Below, piece by piece: positions 34,651 to 44,017 of a stretch of 57,434 bases of DNA (the stretch's first letter is position 1; every line of letters starts with the position of its first letter). Origin of the DNA: Nitrosopumilaceae archaeon AB1(1) (GTDB lineage: Archaea; Thermoproteota; Nitrososphaeria; Nitrososphaerales; Nitrosopumilaceae); contig CP136752.1 in the NCBI GenBank assembly GCA_033471095.1, positions 67,838 through 125,271 on the forward strand. The letters run 5' to 3'. The notes below the pieces were generated by a model. It was not told the origin of the DNA. It did not search any database and saw only the letters and a list, made by a program, of their open reading frames with translations. The position numbers and the translations under genes are program-made.

Positions 34651-37600
34651 ATGCAAAAAAATAAACTAGTATTCATTGCAGCAATGGCACTAACTGTAAT
34701 TGGCGCAACAACGTTTATTTTCTTAGAGGAATCAATTTCTGTCTCTGATAGAGTAGAGGCAGAAAATATTGACATATCAACTATACAATATGACTTTCCA
34801 TTACATGGTGAATCTGAGAATATAGGAATACCATCAATATATGGTGGAGAACTTGATTTTACAATATCTAATCTACCAAAAATAGGTGAGACTGCTGAAA
34901 TTAAAATGAATTATACTCAAGGAAATAATATAGTTCTTCAAGTTCTAGCCAATCAATATGCAATTGATGGAGTTCCAGAACAATTTTATCGGTCCATATC
35001 AATTAGTGATAATTTTGAGTTTGTAGGCCAAGATAATGTTATTACTTCTGAATTTGAAAATAGAATATATCAAATAATTAGAAGTCCTATAGATACAAGT
35101 AATCCTAATGAAAACATTTCCTTGTCTGCAACTATCAGAGCAGTTTCAGAAGGTATGGGTAATATCACTGGTGGTGGTGCAATAACCTCTACATATATTC
35201 AAGTACATGTAGGAGAAAATGAAACTCTACTCAAAGAAGACTATCTAAATTTACATCCTGAAATGAGACCACAACGAACACCACCTCAACAAGAACAAAT
35301 AGAATTATGTTATGGTCAGCCATGTCCACCACTTGATGGACTTCCTTTTGGTGGTAATGGTACAACTACAATCACTCCTTCTACTGAAGAAGGATATCGT
35401 ACTTTCCTAAAGGATGTAATGAAAATGAGTGATGAAGAAATCGAGGAGTTGGTTCAAAAAGAATATCCAGACCCAGATGACTCTAATCCCTCTATTGAAA
35501 GATTTTCTAGTGAATTAGAAACTTTTGGATCTAGTGGTCCAGGTATTGCACATACATATCCACATTATAACATTGACATGCCAAAATACGTTACAGTAGG
35601 CGATGCATTTGATATTAATATTAATTACAGTTTTGTTGAGATTGATGAAGATGATGGATCAATTGATACACGAATACAAGATAATGGTCCCAATGTATAT
35701 CTTGACGATGTTCATTCTGGTGTAAAATTAATTACATATTTCCCAGAAGAATTTGAATTACAAAATAAAGATGACCTTGATTTTATTAGTTATAGTGTTG
35801 GTCGTGATTCTGAATGGGATAGACATACTACCTTTTCTACTATTGGATTATTCTATAATCTTGAAGGGCCAAAAACTATAACTTACTCATTTATCCTAAA
35901 CAGCACTGTTAATTATCCAAACAATGAATTTCAAATGGCACTTGATGTTATTTTAGATAAATATTATCTTAATCAAATAAGCCCAGATAGATATGAAATT
36001 TCTAAAACTCTAGTAGTTCCAAACTTTGGTCCTGAAGGAGAACCACAACCACCTTATCCTGGACGTATTACTTCATCATATCCTCCTATTTCTATTGGTA
36101 ATGATTCAACGAACACACCATCTGTTGATTCAATAGAATCTTTGATTTTACTTGCAGAAGCTGATGAAATTGATGAAATAGTAGAAGATTTTGGTTTTGA
36201 AACTATCGAAGAATTTTATTACTCTATATTCTCATCTGAACTCGTAGATGAATTCCTAGAGAAATACCCACAGTACAGTAATGCTAACTTTATTCTTCCA
36301 ACATTAAACTGGATACTACCAGAAGCATATGGACAAAGTTTTCAACAATTCATTGTACAAGGCCAAGTCTTAATTGAAAATGATTCTGGTGACTTTGTAG
36401 TACCTGAAGGTGAATTTGAAGTATGTGCATATGATAAAAATTTACTACTACCTAATGAAGACCCAACTCCTCTAACTGAATACAATAGTAATGATGAAGC
36501 TTGTGATGATTTGAATAGTCGTGGTTATTTTTTAATGAGGGTTTCACCAACTGATCCAGATAATGATGGTACAACCCCTGATATTATGGTGGGTTTACCT
36601 TTAAAAAATAGTGGTGTGTTGATGTTTGATAATTTGAATATGCCGGAAGAAACAATTATTTATTCTGAACCAAGGGAGAACGTATCCTCAATTCTTGTGA
36701 ATTTTGTAAGTGATGAAAGAATTGATATTGATAATGAAAATTTTTTAAAATCTTACAAAGTATTTGGTACGATAAATGAAACACTAGAAACATTCCATGA
36801 TTTGGGGTTTAGAACTAATACACAATTACAAGTTTTGTATGATCCAATCACCACAACTGAATTTCGATTAATGTATCAATCAAATCTAATATCTCTTACA
36901 GATTATTATCATCCCACTAATGGTGAATTCATACGAAGTATAGTTGACCATCCTGTAGCAATCTCTCATGAAGTAGGACATTTTATTCAAGATAAGACTT
37001 ACAAAAATGTAAAGGGTGATCAAGGTAGAGTTCCATCTTGTGCAGGAATTATCGGTACACATGGTGACCATATAACAACAAACCCTCAATGTGCATGGAG
37101 TGAAGGATGGGCAACTTTTGTAGGACTATTAACATCTGATAGTTCTGAACATACCACATTTGTTACAAATGATGCTATAAATTCTGAGTCTGGAACAAAT
37201 AATGGAGTAAAATTTCCAACTAGAAACGGATATTCTGTTGAAGGTTGGGTAACTGCTGCACTTTGGGATATTCATGATATAGTAGATGAAAGGAGTTCTC
37301 GTTCATCTTATGATTGTATAGATGGCCAAACACAAAATTTATGGAATGCATTTAGTACAGATACTGCACCAAGTGGACCAAATTACATTGCAAAAAATAT
37401 GAACGAATTTAAAGATGATTGGAATGCATTGGGATATACCAGTCTTATTCCTTTGTTTAATTTGAATCATTTAACTGGTCCAATTACACCTCCTACAACA
37501 GATGTCGTAATATTTAGTGATGAATTTAATTCGTTTACAAACTGGACACTAACAGGAGATGATGAAGATTGGGAGTTAGTATCTGATACTACTGGATATG

Positions 37601-38403
37601 TTGCATCTTCTGATGATTGTGACAGAAATTGTTACATGGAGTCAATTACTATTGATGCAAGCCAAGCTGTAACACTTGGCTTTGATAGATACATAGATAC
37701 AGGAGTTGATAGAAATGAAGGACTTAAAGTTTCAGTATCTACTGATGATGGCGCATCATATACTCAACTTGCATTTTACTCTCAAAATAATAACAAAGAT
37801 GACTCTATTTGGCACACTGAAACACTAGACATATCATCATATCAATCAAGTACATTCAAACTAAAATTTACAGGTGTATCGTCATACTATGATGATATTG
37901 TCAAGATAGATAATGTTACTATCACCGGATCTTCTGAAAGTACTACAACAACATCATCCTCACCATTTGATGAGAACTTTGATGACTTAACAAATTGGAG
38001 CAAGTCTGGTGATAACAGATGGAATGTAGTATCTTCTTGGTATGAGGATTTACCACCAAACGGAGGTAATTTTATTTCTTCAAAAAATTGTGACAACTCT
38101 TGCATGCTAACCAGTGATACAATAGACTTGTCATCTTATTCATCTGCAACACTAGAGGTATCAAGATTTGTGGATAGTTCATTGGATGGTGGTGAATATC
38201 TATCCATTGAGGTGTATAATGGAAATACCTGGACTGAAATTGCAAAGTGGGGTGCAGATAACAATGAAGATACTGATGAATGGGAAGATGAATCTATAAA
38301 CATCACAAGATATTTGGATGACAACTTTAAGATAAAAATCACATCTTTGCAGAGCAGTAGTAGTGAAGATACAGGTCTAGACTATATCAGAATAGCTAAT
38401 TGA
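34651..38403 (+). CDS. Secreted HExxH metalloprotease with MAM-like domains, copy B (intact)
   Basis: A 1250-residue protein. The N-terminal 33 residues and the last about 270 are nearly identical to copy A; the core is different and longer. It has a signal/anchor helix, two or more beta-rich N-terminal regions, an acidic helical segment around residues 500-545 (ESLILLAEADEIDEIVEDFG), then a segment alignable with copy A beginning LNWILPEAYGQSF, the zinc site HEVGH (36967-36981) with downstream CAWSEGWATF Glu, and two C-terminal beta-sandwich modules with Cys pairs (DDCDRNCYM, CDNSC). Probably a surface-attached protease or adhesin. Confidence 0.85.
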   Translation: MQKNKLVFIAAMALTVIGATTFIFLEESISVSDRVEAENIDISTIQYDFPLHGESENIGIPSIYGGELDFTISNLPKIGETAEIKMNYTQGNNIVLQVLANQYAIDGVPEQFYRSISISDNFEFVGQDNVITSEFENRIYQIIRSPIDTSNPNENISLSATIRAVSEGMGNITGGGAITSTYIQVHVGENETLLKEDYLNLHPEMRPQRTPPQQEQIELCYGQPCPPLDGLPFGGNGTTTITPSTEEGYRTFLKDVMKMSDEEIEELVQKEYPDPDDSNPSIERFSSELETFGSSGPGIAHTYPHYNIDMPKYVTVGDAFDININYSFVEIDEDDGSIDTRIQDNGPNVYLDDVHSGVKLITYFPEEFELQNKDDLDFISYSVGRDSEWDRHTTFSTIGLFYNLEGPKTITYSFILNSTVNYPNNEFQMALDVILDKYYLNQISPDRYEISKTLVVPNFGPEGEPQPPYPGRITSSYPPISIGNDSTNTPSVDSIESLILLAEADEIDEIVEDFGFETIEEFYYSIFSSELVDEFLEKYPQYSNANFILPTLNWILPEAYGQSFQQFIVQGQVLIENDSGDFVVPEGEFEVCAYDKNLLLPNEDPTPLTEYNSNDEACDDLNSRGYFLMRVSPTDPDNDGTTPDIMVGLPLKNSGVLMFDNLNMPEETIIYSEPRENVSSILVNFVSDERIDIDNENFLKSYKVFGTINETLETFHDLGFRTNTQLQVLYDPITTTEFRLMYQSNLISLTDYYHPTNGEFIRSIVDHPVAISHEVGHFIQDKTYKNVKGDQGRVPSCAGIIGTHGDHITTNPQCAWSEGWATFVGLLTSDSSEHTTFVTNDAINSESGTNNGVKFPTRNGYSVEGWVTAALWDIHDIVDERSSRSSYDCIDGQTQNLWNAFSTDTAPSGPNYIAKNMNEFKDDWNALGYTSLIPLFNLNHLTGPITPPTTDVVIFSDEFNSFTNWTLTGDDEDWELVSDTTGYVASSDDCDRNCYMESITIDASQAVTLGFDRYIDTGVDRNEGLKVSVSTDDGASYTQLAFYSQNNNKDDSIWHTETLDISSYQSSTFKLKFTGVSSYYDDIVKIDNVTITGSSESTTTTSSSPFDENFDDLTNWSKSGDNRWNVVSSWYEDLPPNGGNFISSKNCDNSCMLTSDTIDLSSYSSATLEVSRFVDSSLDGGEYLSIEVYNGNTWTEIAKWGADNNEDTDEWEDESINITRYLDDNFKIKITSLQSSSSEDTGLDYIRIAN

Positions 38404-38475
38404 TTATGATATTTTGTAACATTTTAGCACACCAGCTAACCACAACTTAATACTATCTTCATATTATAATTTACC

Positions 38476-38649
38476 ATGGATATATTCCTAGACAAATTAG
38501 ATGAGATTATAAAATCATATGAGGAGATTGTACTTGATGATGCCACACCACAACAGACATCAGTATTGTACTCTATGATACTACTTGATTTGATGTATCT
38601 CAGATATGATCCAACTGGAGAGAAGAGAAAACTATGGGCGATATCCTAA
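38476..38649 (+). CDS. Small acidic protein, copy B
   Basis: 57 residues, the same as the copy at 31067-31240 (MDIFLDKLDEIIKSYEEIVL start). It follows the intact metalloprotease by 72 bases and overlaps the membrane peptide gene. Function unknown. Confidence 0.5.
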   Translation: MDIFLDKLDEIIKSYEEIVLDDATPQQTSVLYSMILLDLMYLRYDPTGEKRKLWAIS

Positions 38650-38726
38650 AATCAGTATACATTGCATTATTTGGCAGTTTTGGAATTGGGATGATGGTTG
38701 GATATCTTATTGGATTGTTAAAATAA
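38634..38726 (+). CDS. 30-residue single-span membrane peptide, copy B
   Basis: The same as the copy at 31225-31317: a single hydrophobic helix with Gly-rich face. Conservation of such a short frame in both copies says little because the whole region is duplicated. Confidence 0.45.
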   Translation: MGDILKSVYIALFGSFGIGMMVGYLIGLLK

Positions 38727-38796
38727 TTACTATAACTGTAATTACTTCTACAATACCTGATGCCCAAAAGAAGTATCACAAAGAGTGAAAAAATTA

Positions 38797-38955
38797 ATGT
38801 CAATAGGGGAGCGAAAGGCTAGTACGATTCGAATAATTTGTGGTGATCCAGGAAGAACCAACGACCCATTTGGTGTAGTTGGTGTAGAGTTAGACTTGGA
38901 TACTCGAAGAATTCGAATAAGACTTGCAAGACAATTTCTAAAATTAATTTTTTGA
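38797..38955 (+). pseudogene. Terminase nuclease-domain N-terminal fragment, copy B
   Basis: 52 residues with GDPGRTNDPFGVVGV, identical to copy A up to LARQFLKLI, then a TGA in unique flanking sequence. Both copies are therefore cut at the same place; the rest of the nuclease domain is not in the window. Confidence 0.55.
38935..38950 (+). repeat. 16-bp boundary repeat, right
   Basis: TTTCTAAAATTAATTT, identical to the junction copy. Beyond it the sequence becomes unique (TTTTGATATTT). Confidence 0.75.
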
Positions 38956-39016
38956 TATTTTTAAAGGAATTAGTATAAAGATCATAGATGATACACACAT
39001 CATCAGATAAAAATCA

Positions 39017-39096
39017 CTCTAAATCTGTGATTAAATTTCAGTGTTAAAGCGAAAATTACATTAAACAAGGTAATGTTTATAATGTTTAGAGTGTAA
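39017..39096. repeat. Inverted repeat upstream of a small gene
   Basis: CACTCTAAA and TTTAGAGTG, a 9-bp perfect inverted repeat with about 60 bases between the arms, in the AT-rich spacer right of the tandem element. It may be an operator or the trace of a mobile element; weak evidence. Confidence 0.3.
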
Positions 39097-39106
39097 TTAA
39101 CTAATA

Positions 39107-39436
39107 TTGTCTTTTGAAAAAATTATAGAAAAAATAAGAACTGAGAATGATAATCCAAATATACTCAGTGAAGAAAAAGCAGCTGAAAAAATAGAGGAAT
39201 ATGCAAATAAAGAAAAGAAAAATACTAACAAAAAAATTGAAATCAAATTTAAGGGTTTTGATGGAATAGAGATTACCTGTTCTCCGGACAATATAAAATA
39301 TTTAGAGAAATCGGTTGAAAAACATAAACCGAATCTGAAATATTTAACTTATGAACGATACCAATATCAAATTAAAAAATTGGAAGCTAAAATCAAATAT
39401 GAAAATTTGAGAAAAGAAAGTACTAACACTAGATAA
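39107..39436 (+). CDS. Lys/Glu-rich helical protein, unknown
   Basis: 109 residues from a TTG start (MSFEKIIEKIRTENDNPN). It is strongly charged, with two helical stretches around a short strand segment IEIKFKGFDGIEITCS. No recognised family. It lies between the tandem element and the cyclase-like gene, so it may be accessory DNA. Confidence 0.5.
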   Translation: MSFEKIIEKIRTENDNPNILSEEKAAEKIEEYANKEKKNTNKKIEIKFKGFDGIEITCSPDNIKYLEKSVEKHKPNLKYLTYERYQYQIKKLEAKIKYENLRKESTNTR

Positions 39437-39464
39437 TTATAGTACTAAACTAAAAATCAAGGTA

Positions 39465-40206
39465 TCATTTCTTACAGAATGTAAAAAAATCCAAAGTATT
39501 ACGCCATTTAAGAGTAATAGAGATTGTACGCGCCTTTTTTAAATTATCTTTTATAAGGTTATGAAAGTAATCTGTTTTAGTCGATGCTTCTTGCACCATG
39601 AGTGGATATGCTGGCCAATTAATAGCCCAACCGCTTTTTTCTATACAAGTTTTTAAAGGTATATCATATTTTACATATATTTTATTACCGTATAAATCAA
39701 ATTTAGAAGAGTCTGTTTTATCAAGTATGTTATAAACACTAGGTGATGCTGAAATGCCAATCCATTGTTGTAAATTGTAATATTCGAGCTGCCTCATCTA
39801 TAGCTGGACCCAATATTGAGTTTTTGGTTTGTATTATTCGGCCATAACTTATACATCCACGAAAATTTATTCCTCGATACAAACTGTTAATCATAAATAC
39901 AATCAAAAATTTACCAACATTAACAACAGACGACTCTTTGGTATCTCCAAACACGGTAATACAAATGGTGTCTGAAAATACACGAAAATTAACTGTATAG
40001 ATTTTTTTGTCTAATATATTGTATATTTGTTCTTCAAACACAAGAAGTAATGTATCCCAAGTAGCTGCTACATCGATAGGATCATTTTTCCAAATATCTT
40101 TTGTTCCCAACCTATCTATTAAAATTAAAACACCCTCTTTGTCTGTCATAGATGGTTCTGTGGAAGAGTCTGAAGTTTTATGCACATAAGTAATTGATAT
40201 TATCAT
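39465..40206 (-). pseudogene. Class III nucleotidyl cyclase-like protein, frameshifted
   Basis: Two overlapping frames join into one protein of about 245 residues. The first part shows GVLILIDRLGTKDIW and FRVFSDTICITVFGD, placing two Asp residues as the metal ligands of class III adenylate/guanylate cyclases, then RGCISYGRIIQTKNSILGPAIDEAA. After a +1 shift near 39786 the frame continues EYYNLQQWIGISASPSVYN. The minus-strand bases read GCT-C-GAA at the shift. Homologs of this fold occur in signalling and in anti-phage Pycsar systems, but no effector gene is adjacent. Probably a decayed gene. Confidence 0.6.
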
Positions 40207-40442
40207 AAATAATCTTTTGGTATAATATTATGAATTCTATAAATCATTGTACAATTCACCATATCAATAATTTTAGTAATTAGAATTTCCACATTTTGTC
40301 ATCAGTGAAATTCAATTGTACATGGATATTTTGAAAATATGATTTAAAATATCATGTATTATGAAAAATAATTAATTATAATTCACAGTAGAATAAATGT
40401 CACATTACAAAAATATAAAATCTAGTATCCATTGATCAATTC

Positions 40443-40853
40443 ATGGAAGAAGATCCACACACAGATGAGCAGATACGAGGCATATTAGGATTAAAGAGGG
40501 TGGCAGTAGTTGGCATGTCTAAAAATCCAGAAAAAGCAGCCCACTATGTACCAAAATATCTTTCAGAGAATGGCTTTAGCATCACTCCAATAAATCCAAC
40601 TGCACAAGAAATTCTAGGTAAAAAATGCCTTCAAGATGTAACTGAGATTGATACAGAGATAGACATCATAGATGTATTTCGTCCCTCAGAAGATGTTTTA
40701 CCAATAGTAGAGAAGGCAATTAGCAAAAAACCCAAAGTAATTTGGTTACAAGAGGGAATTCACAATAAAGAGGCTGAAGATTTGGCAAAGAAGGCAGGCA
40801 TAGATATTGTGTTTAACAGATGTATGCTTGCCGAACATAGGCGTTTGACGTAA
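40443..40853 (+). CDS. CoA-binding (YccU-like) Rossmann protein
   Basis: 136 residues with KRVAVVGMSKNPEKAAHYVPKYL, NPTAQEILGKKCL and VIWLQEGIHN, the pattern of the CoA_binding_2 family. The fold binds CoA or acyl-CoA; the cellular role is poorly known. The downstream pterin-dehydratase-like gene begins one base after its stop. Confidence 0.88.
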   Translation: MEEDPHTDEQIRGILGLKRVAVVGMSKNPEKAAHYVPKYLSENGFSITPINPTAQEILGKKCLQDVTEIDTEIDIIDVFRPSEDVLPIVEKAISKKPKVIWLQEGIHNKEAEDLAKKAGIDIVFNRCMLAEHRRLT

Positions 40854-41195
40854 TTGACAGATGAACAATTTCTAGATCAGTTGAAACAGTTTTGTAAAAA
40901 ATATAACGATATAGATGTTAGAGTAAAACAGCACGAGGATTCAGGAGTTGTGCAAATCTTAAACGACAAAGCCACACCAGTCAAGAGAGCAAAATTAGGA
41001 TCAGATGAAATTATGGAACTTGCATGTGCAACAGCAGAACATCATCCATACTGGGATATTTTATATCACTGTACTCAAATTACCGAAACCGTATTGGGAG
41101 AGTGGAATGGAAAATTGAACAAAGATCAGATTGAAGAGATAAATTGGTTGTTGTCAAAAACACAAGATGCAATTAATCGTGTAGCAAAGAGTTAG
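40854..41195 (+). CDS. Pterin-4a-carbinolamine dehydratase-like protein
   Basis: 113 residues from a TTG start. The segment AEHHPYWDILYHCTQITETV resembles the (E/D)HHPxW signature of pterin-4a-carbinolamine dehydratase, and LGEWNGKLNKDQIEEINWLL the C-terminal helix with a shifted GLT motif. Enzymatic function is likely but not certain. It overlaps the 3' end of cysS by four bases. Confidence 0.7.
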   Translation: MTDEQFLDQLKQFCKKYNDIDVRVKQHEDSGVVQILNDKATPVKRAKLGSDEIMELACATAEHHPYWDILYHCTQITETVLGEWNGKLNKDQIEEINWLLSKTQDAINRVAKS

Positions 41196-42580
41196 GCCTT
41201 CTCACTAAAAATTGATTCACGTTTTATCCATATAGTGCCAGAGTTGTAATCTAAAAAATCTACATTCATAGATGTAATTTTATCTCTTACAGAGTCTGCC
41301 TCAGCAAATTTCTTCTCTTTTCTATAAATAATACGCATATCCATGAGCTTTTGAATCTCTTGTCTCTCAGTTGATGTGACAGAAATTAGTTTTAATCCCA
41401 ATATATTTAGGATATAATGAAACAATGTGATAGCATTTTTTGCATCATTTTTTGACAGAGTTGATGAAGCAGCTGCATTATTTACCACATCTCCAAGTTG
41501 AAAGAGAGCAGATAATGCAAGATGAGTGTTGAGATTATCGTTTATTGCAGAGTCAAAAGCTTGTTTTATCTGTGAAACGGTATCATTTAATGTCTCAGAG
41601 ATAGATAATTCTGTCTGAAGACATTCATGATACGCAGATTCAATCTGCCTCCATTTTGTTGTACACTCTAGCAACATTTTTGGTGTATAATCTATGGGTT
41701 TTGCATAATGTCCAGACAGACAAAATAATCTTGTCACGTTAGAGCCCCAATCATGAATAACTTGACGTGCAGTTTTTGTATTACCAAGGGATTTAGACAT
41801 TTTTTCACCATCAAGTGTTACCATTCCCACATGCATCCAACATTTAGCCGTAGGTTTGTCAGTACAAGATTCACTCTGTGCAATCTCATTTTCGTGATGT
41901 GGAAATATCAAATCACGTCCACCTCCATGTATGTCAAAGTTATTTCCTAAATACTTTAGACTCATTGCAGAGCATTCAATATGCCAACCAGGTCTACCAC
42001 AACCCCACGGACTAGACCAGTTAGGTTCAGTATTAGAAAACTTCCACAGAGCAAAATCCAGAGGATTATTCTTTGACGAGTCTATCCCTATACGTGCCCC
42101 CGCCTCTAATTCATCAATATGTTTGCCAGATAATTTACCATAGTTGAGAAATTTACCCACATTATAATATACACCAGTTTCAGTCGAATAGGCAATTTCT
42201 TTTTCCATTAATTGTGATATCATATCTTGTATTTCAGATATGTGTTCTGTAGCAACCGGATACTGTGATGCGCGTTTTATATTTAATTTATCTGAGCAAG
42301 ATAAAAATTCATTAATGTATTTCTTTGCAATTTGTTTTGGTGTAGTAGATTCATCAATAGCTCGTTGAATGATTTTATCATCAACATCTGTAAAATTTTG
42401 TACTAACGTAACGGTAATATCCATAGATTCAAGATACCTACGCAATACATCAAATACAATTATTGTCCTCATATGTCCCACATGGGAATCATCATAAACA
42501 GTTACCCCACACACATAGATGGATACTGTCGAGGTAGAAGATACGACATTTTGATTTGTCAGAGTATCATAGATTTTCAT
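41192..42580 (-). CDS. cysS: Cysteinyl-tRNA synthetase
   Basis: 462 residues with Cys24 of the zinc site, HVGHMRT (HIGH motif, residues 33-39), WGCGRPGWHIECSAMS with further zinc ligands, FPHHENEIAQSE and GEKMSKSLGN (KMSKS). A complete class I synthetase. The corresponding tRNA-Cys is at 7115. A degenerate NadE-like gene lies 14 bases upstream on the same strand. Confidence 0.96.
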   Translation of the reverse strand: MKIYDTLTNQNVVSSTSTVSIYVCGVTVYDDSHVGHMRTIIVFDVLRRYLESMDITVTLVQNFTDVDDKIIQRAIDESTTPKQIAKKYINEFLSCSDKLNIKRASQYPVATEHISEIQDMISQLMEKEIAYSTETGVYYNVGKFLNYGKLSGKHIDELEAGARIGIDSSKNNPLDFALWKFSNTEPNWSSPWGCGRPGWHIECSAMSLKYLGNNFDIHGGGRDLIFPHHENEIAQSESCTDKPTAKCWMHVGMVTLDGEKMSKSLGNTKTARQVIHDWGSNVTRLFCLSGHYAKPIDYTPKMLLECTTKWRQIESAYHECLQTELSISETLNDTVSQIKQAFDSAINDNLNTHLALSALFQLGDVVNNAAASSTLSKNDAKNAITLFHYILNILGLKLISVTSTERQEIQKLMDMRIIYRKEKKFAEADSVRDKITSMNVDFLDYNSGTIWIKRESIFSEKA

Positions 42581-42593
42581 TACTAGTCATTTC

Positions 42594-43379
42594 CTATTTA
42601 AAACTCTGCTGTCCCTTGTGTTTATTATTTTCATATAATGTTTTAATGTAAGATATAAGGTAATCAGGAATTTCAGTACACGAATATATCTCTGAAGAAT
42701 CTAGATTAGACTCTAAACAGTATAGTATAGAGTCAAGTTCCTCATACGTCGGACCAACTTTATGATTAAGAGTAGACCGAGATGGTAAATTTGGCATATC
42801 TGATTTTTCAAGAATATTTTGTGGTATGCCTAGAAATTCTCCTAGTCGCATAATTTGACTTTGGTATAATCTATGCAAGGGTAGAATATCTGCAATATTA
42901 TTCATAGACTGTATAACATTGTTAGTAAGATAGTCACTATAATTACAAGTATTTACTACAAGATAATTTAACGTGTATGCAAAGTGATACAATAAAGTGA
43001 TTTGAATTTGTATTGGAATATCACTAGTGTTAATTGAGGATTGGGTGATTTTCTGATATGCATTTTTTATAAAAGTGGTATCAATTATTTCATATGGAAT
43101 TTTTAAATCCGTTGCCAAAGATTGCGCATCACTTGTATCAGATGAAACTGTAGAATTGGTTGTAAATATCAATACTTTAATTTTTTTAGTCATAAATTTT
43201 CTAAACAAGAATAATAGTATAGCAGAATCAAGTTTACCATCAAGGGACAATATTATTCCAGAAGAGTTTGTTGCAGTAAGAAATTTTTGTGTAAATTCAC
43301 AGTTACGTTGAATAAATTGTTCACAATCTAAATGTGATACCTTGTCTAAAATAAATTGGTTCATGAATAAATTCATCAA
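42594..43379 (-). CDS. NAD synthetase (NadE) homolog with degraded active site
   Basis: 261 residues with the overall NadE layout. The ATP-binding loop, normally S-G-G-x-D-S, reads DGKLDS at 47-52 (GIILSLDGKLDSA), and the usual TGNKSE segment reads NTCNYSDY. The downstream ILPLHRLYQSQIMRLGEFLGIP and the PSA-like end NLPSRSTLN remain alignable. The substituted residues bind ATP pyrophosphate and deamido-NAD, so normal catalysis is doubtful. It could be a decaying gene, a paralog with a new role, or a non-catalytic partner. It sits upstream of cysS. Confidence 0.75.
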   Translation of the reverse strand: MMNLFMNQFILDKVSHLDCEQFIQRNCEFTQKFLTATNSSGIILSLDGKLDSAILLFLFRKFMTKKIKVLIFTTNSTVSSDTSDAQSLATDLKIPYEIIDTTFIKNAYQKITQSSINTSDIPIQIQITLLYHFAYTLNYLVVNTCNYSDYLTNNVIQSMNNIADILPLHRLYQSQIMRLGEFLGIPQNILEKSDMPNLPSRSTLNHKVGPTYEELDSILYCLESNLDSSEIYSCTEIPDYLISYIKTLYENNKHKGQQSFK

Positions 43380-43394
43380 ACATATAAAAAATTA

Positions 43395-43697
43395 TCACAT
43401 ATCAATGTAGATTTCATTATTTTCAACCTTTGTTTTATAGGTAGTGAGTTTGACACCTTTGACATAATCTTGCAATTCTCCAGTCTTAAAATTAAAATGC
43501 CAAGCATGTAAAGGACATTCTACCACATCTCCATCAAGTTCTCCAGGAGCGATGGATCCATCTTGATGAGGACATATCCCATCCATGGCATAATATCCAT
43601 CTTGATTAAATAACGCAATACGTTTATCATCAATGTTAAATTCTTTGCCATGACCGGCTTGAACATCATCGGTAGATGCAATTCGTCTCCATGCCAT
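43395..43697 (-). CDS. Rieske-type [2Fe-2S] ferredoxin
   Basis: 100 residues with CPHQDG (Cys42, His44) and CPLHAWHF (Cys61, His64), both halves of a Rieske site. It is soluble and single-domain, like the ferredoxin component of dioxygenases or an electron carrier to assimilatory reductases. The start is an ATG that overlaps nothing; the neighbours do not show a partner oxygenase. Confidence 0.93.
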   Translation of the reverse strand: MAWRRIASTDDVQAGHGKEFNIDDKRIALFNQDGYYAMDGICPHQDGSIAPGELDGDVVECPLHAWHFNFKTGELQDYVKGVKLTTYKTKVENNEIYIDM

Positions 43698-43783
43698 TAT
43701 ATCTAATCATAAATATGGACATATTTAGATTCTATGAATTAGTCGTGATAAGTTTTTTAATTGCCCATACTAGTCATATTATA

Positions 43784-44014
43784 ATGAATGAGGCATACGT
43801 GTTACTAAACGTAGATTACAAGAGTCAAAAGGCAATAATTAGTGAATTGGAAAAAATATCATGTGCAAAGAGCGTAAAGACGATATATGGCATATATGAT
43901 TTATTGGCAATTTTGCAATCAGAGAATATGCAAGAATTAAAGACTGCAATTGATGGCGATATACACAATATCAAAGGAATCAACAATATGACTTCACTAA
44001 TCACAATAGAGTAG
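43784..44014 (+). CDS. Stand-alone AsnC/Lrp ligand-binding (RAM) domain protein
   Basis: 76 residues from the ATG at 43784 (MNEAYVLLNVDYKSQKAIIS). It has the beta-alpha-beta-beta-alpha-beta pattern of the RAM domain with the family motif KTIYGIYDLLAILQS. There is no DNA-binding domain. A second protein of this type is encoded at 45500. Such proteins sense small molecules, often amino acids, and oligomerise. It lies three bases upstream of the thioredoxin reductase-like gene. Confidence 0.85.
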   Translation: MNEAYVLLNVDYKSQKAIISELEKISCAKSVKTIYGIYDLLAILQSENMQELKTAIDGDIHNIKGINNMTSLITIE

Positions 44015-44017
44015 AAA

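Larger units (their letters stand above)
31526..38950. repeat. Tandem element, copy B
   Basis: The second copy, about 7.41 kb compared with 6.84 kb for copy A because its metalloprotease core is longer. The near-identity of the flanks (a few substitutions and one- to two-base indels in the noncoding block, three amino-acid clusters in the terminase) implies recent duplication or ongoing homogenisation. Confidence 0.93.

Noticed and set aside
24691-38950. Functional provirus
   Set aside because: No integrase, capsid, portal or replication gene lies in the units, and two genes are cut at the unit ends; it is better described as a duplicated viral fragment or satellite-like unit.
39465-40206. 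A complete Pycsar defence system
   Set aside because: Only a frameshifted cyclase-like gene is present; no adjacent effector with a membrane or TIR domain was found.
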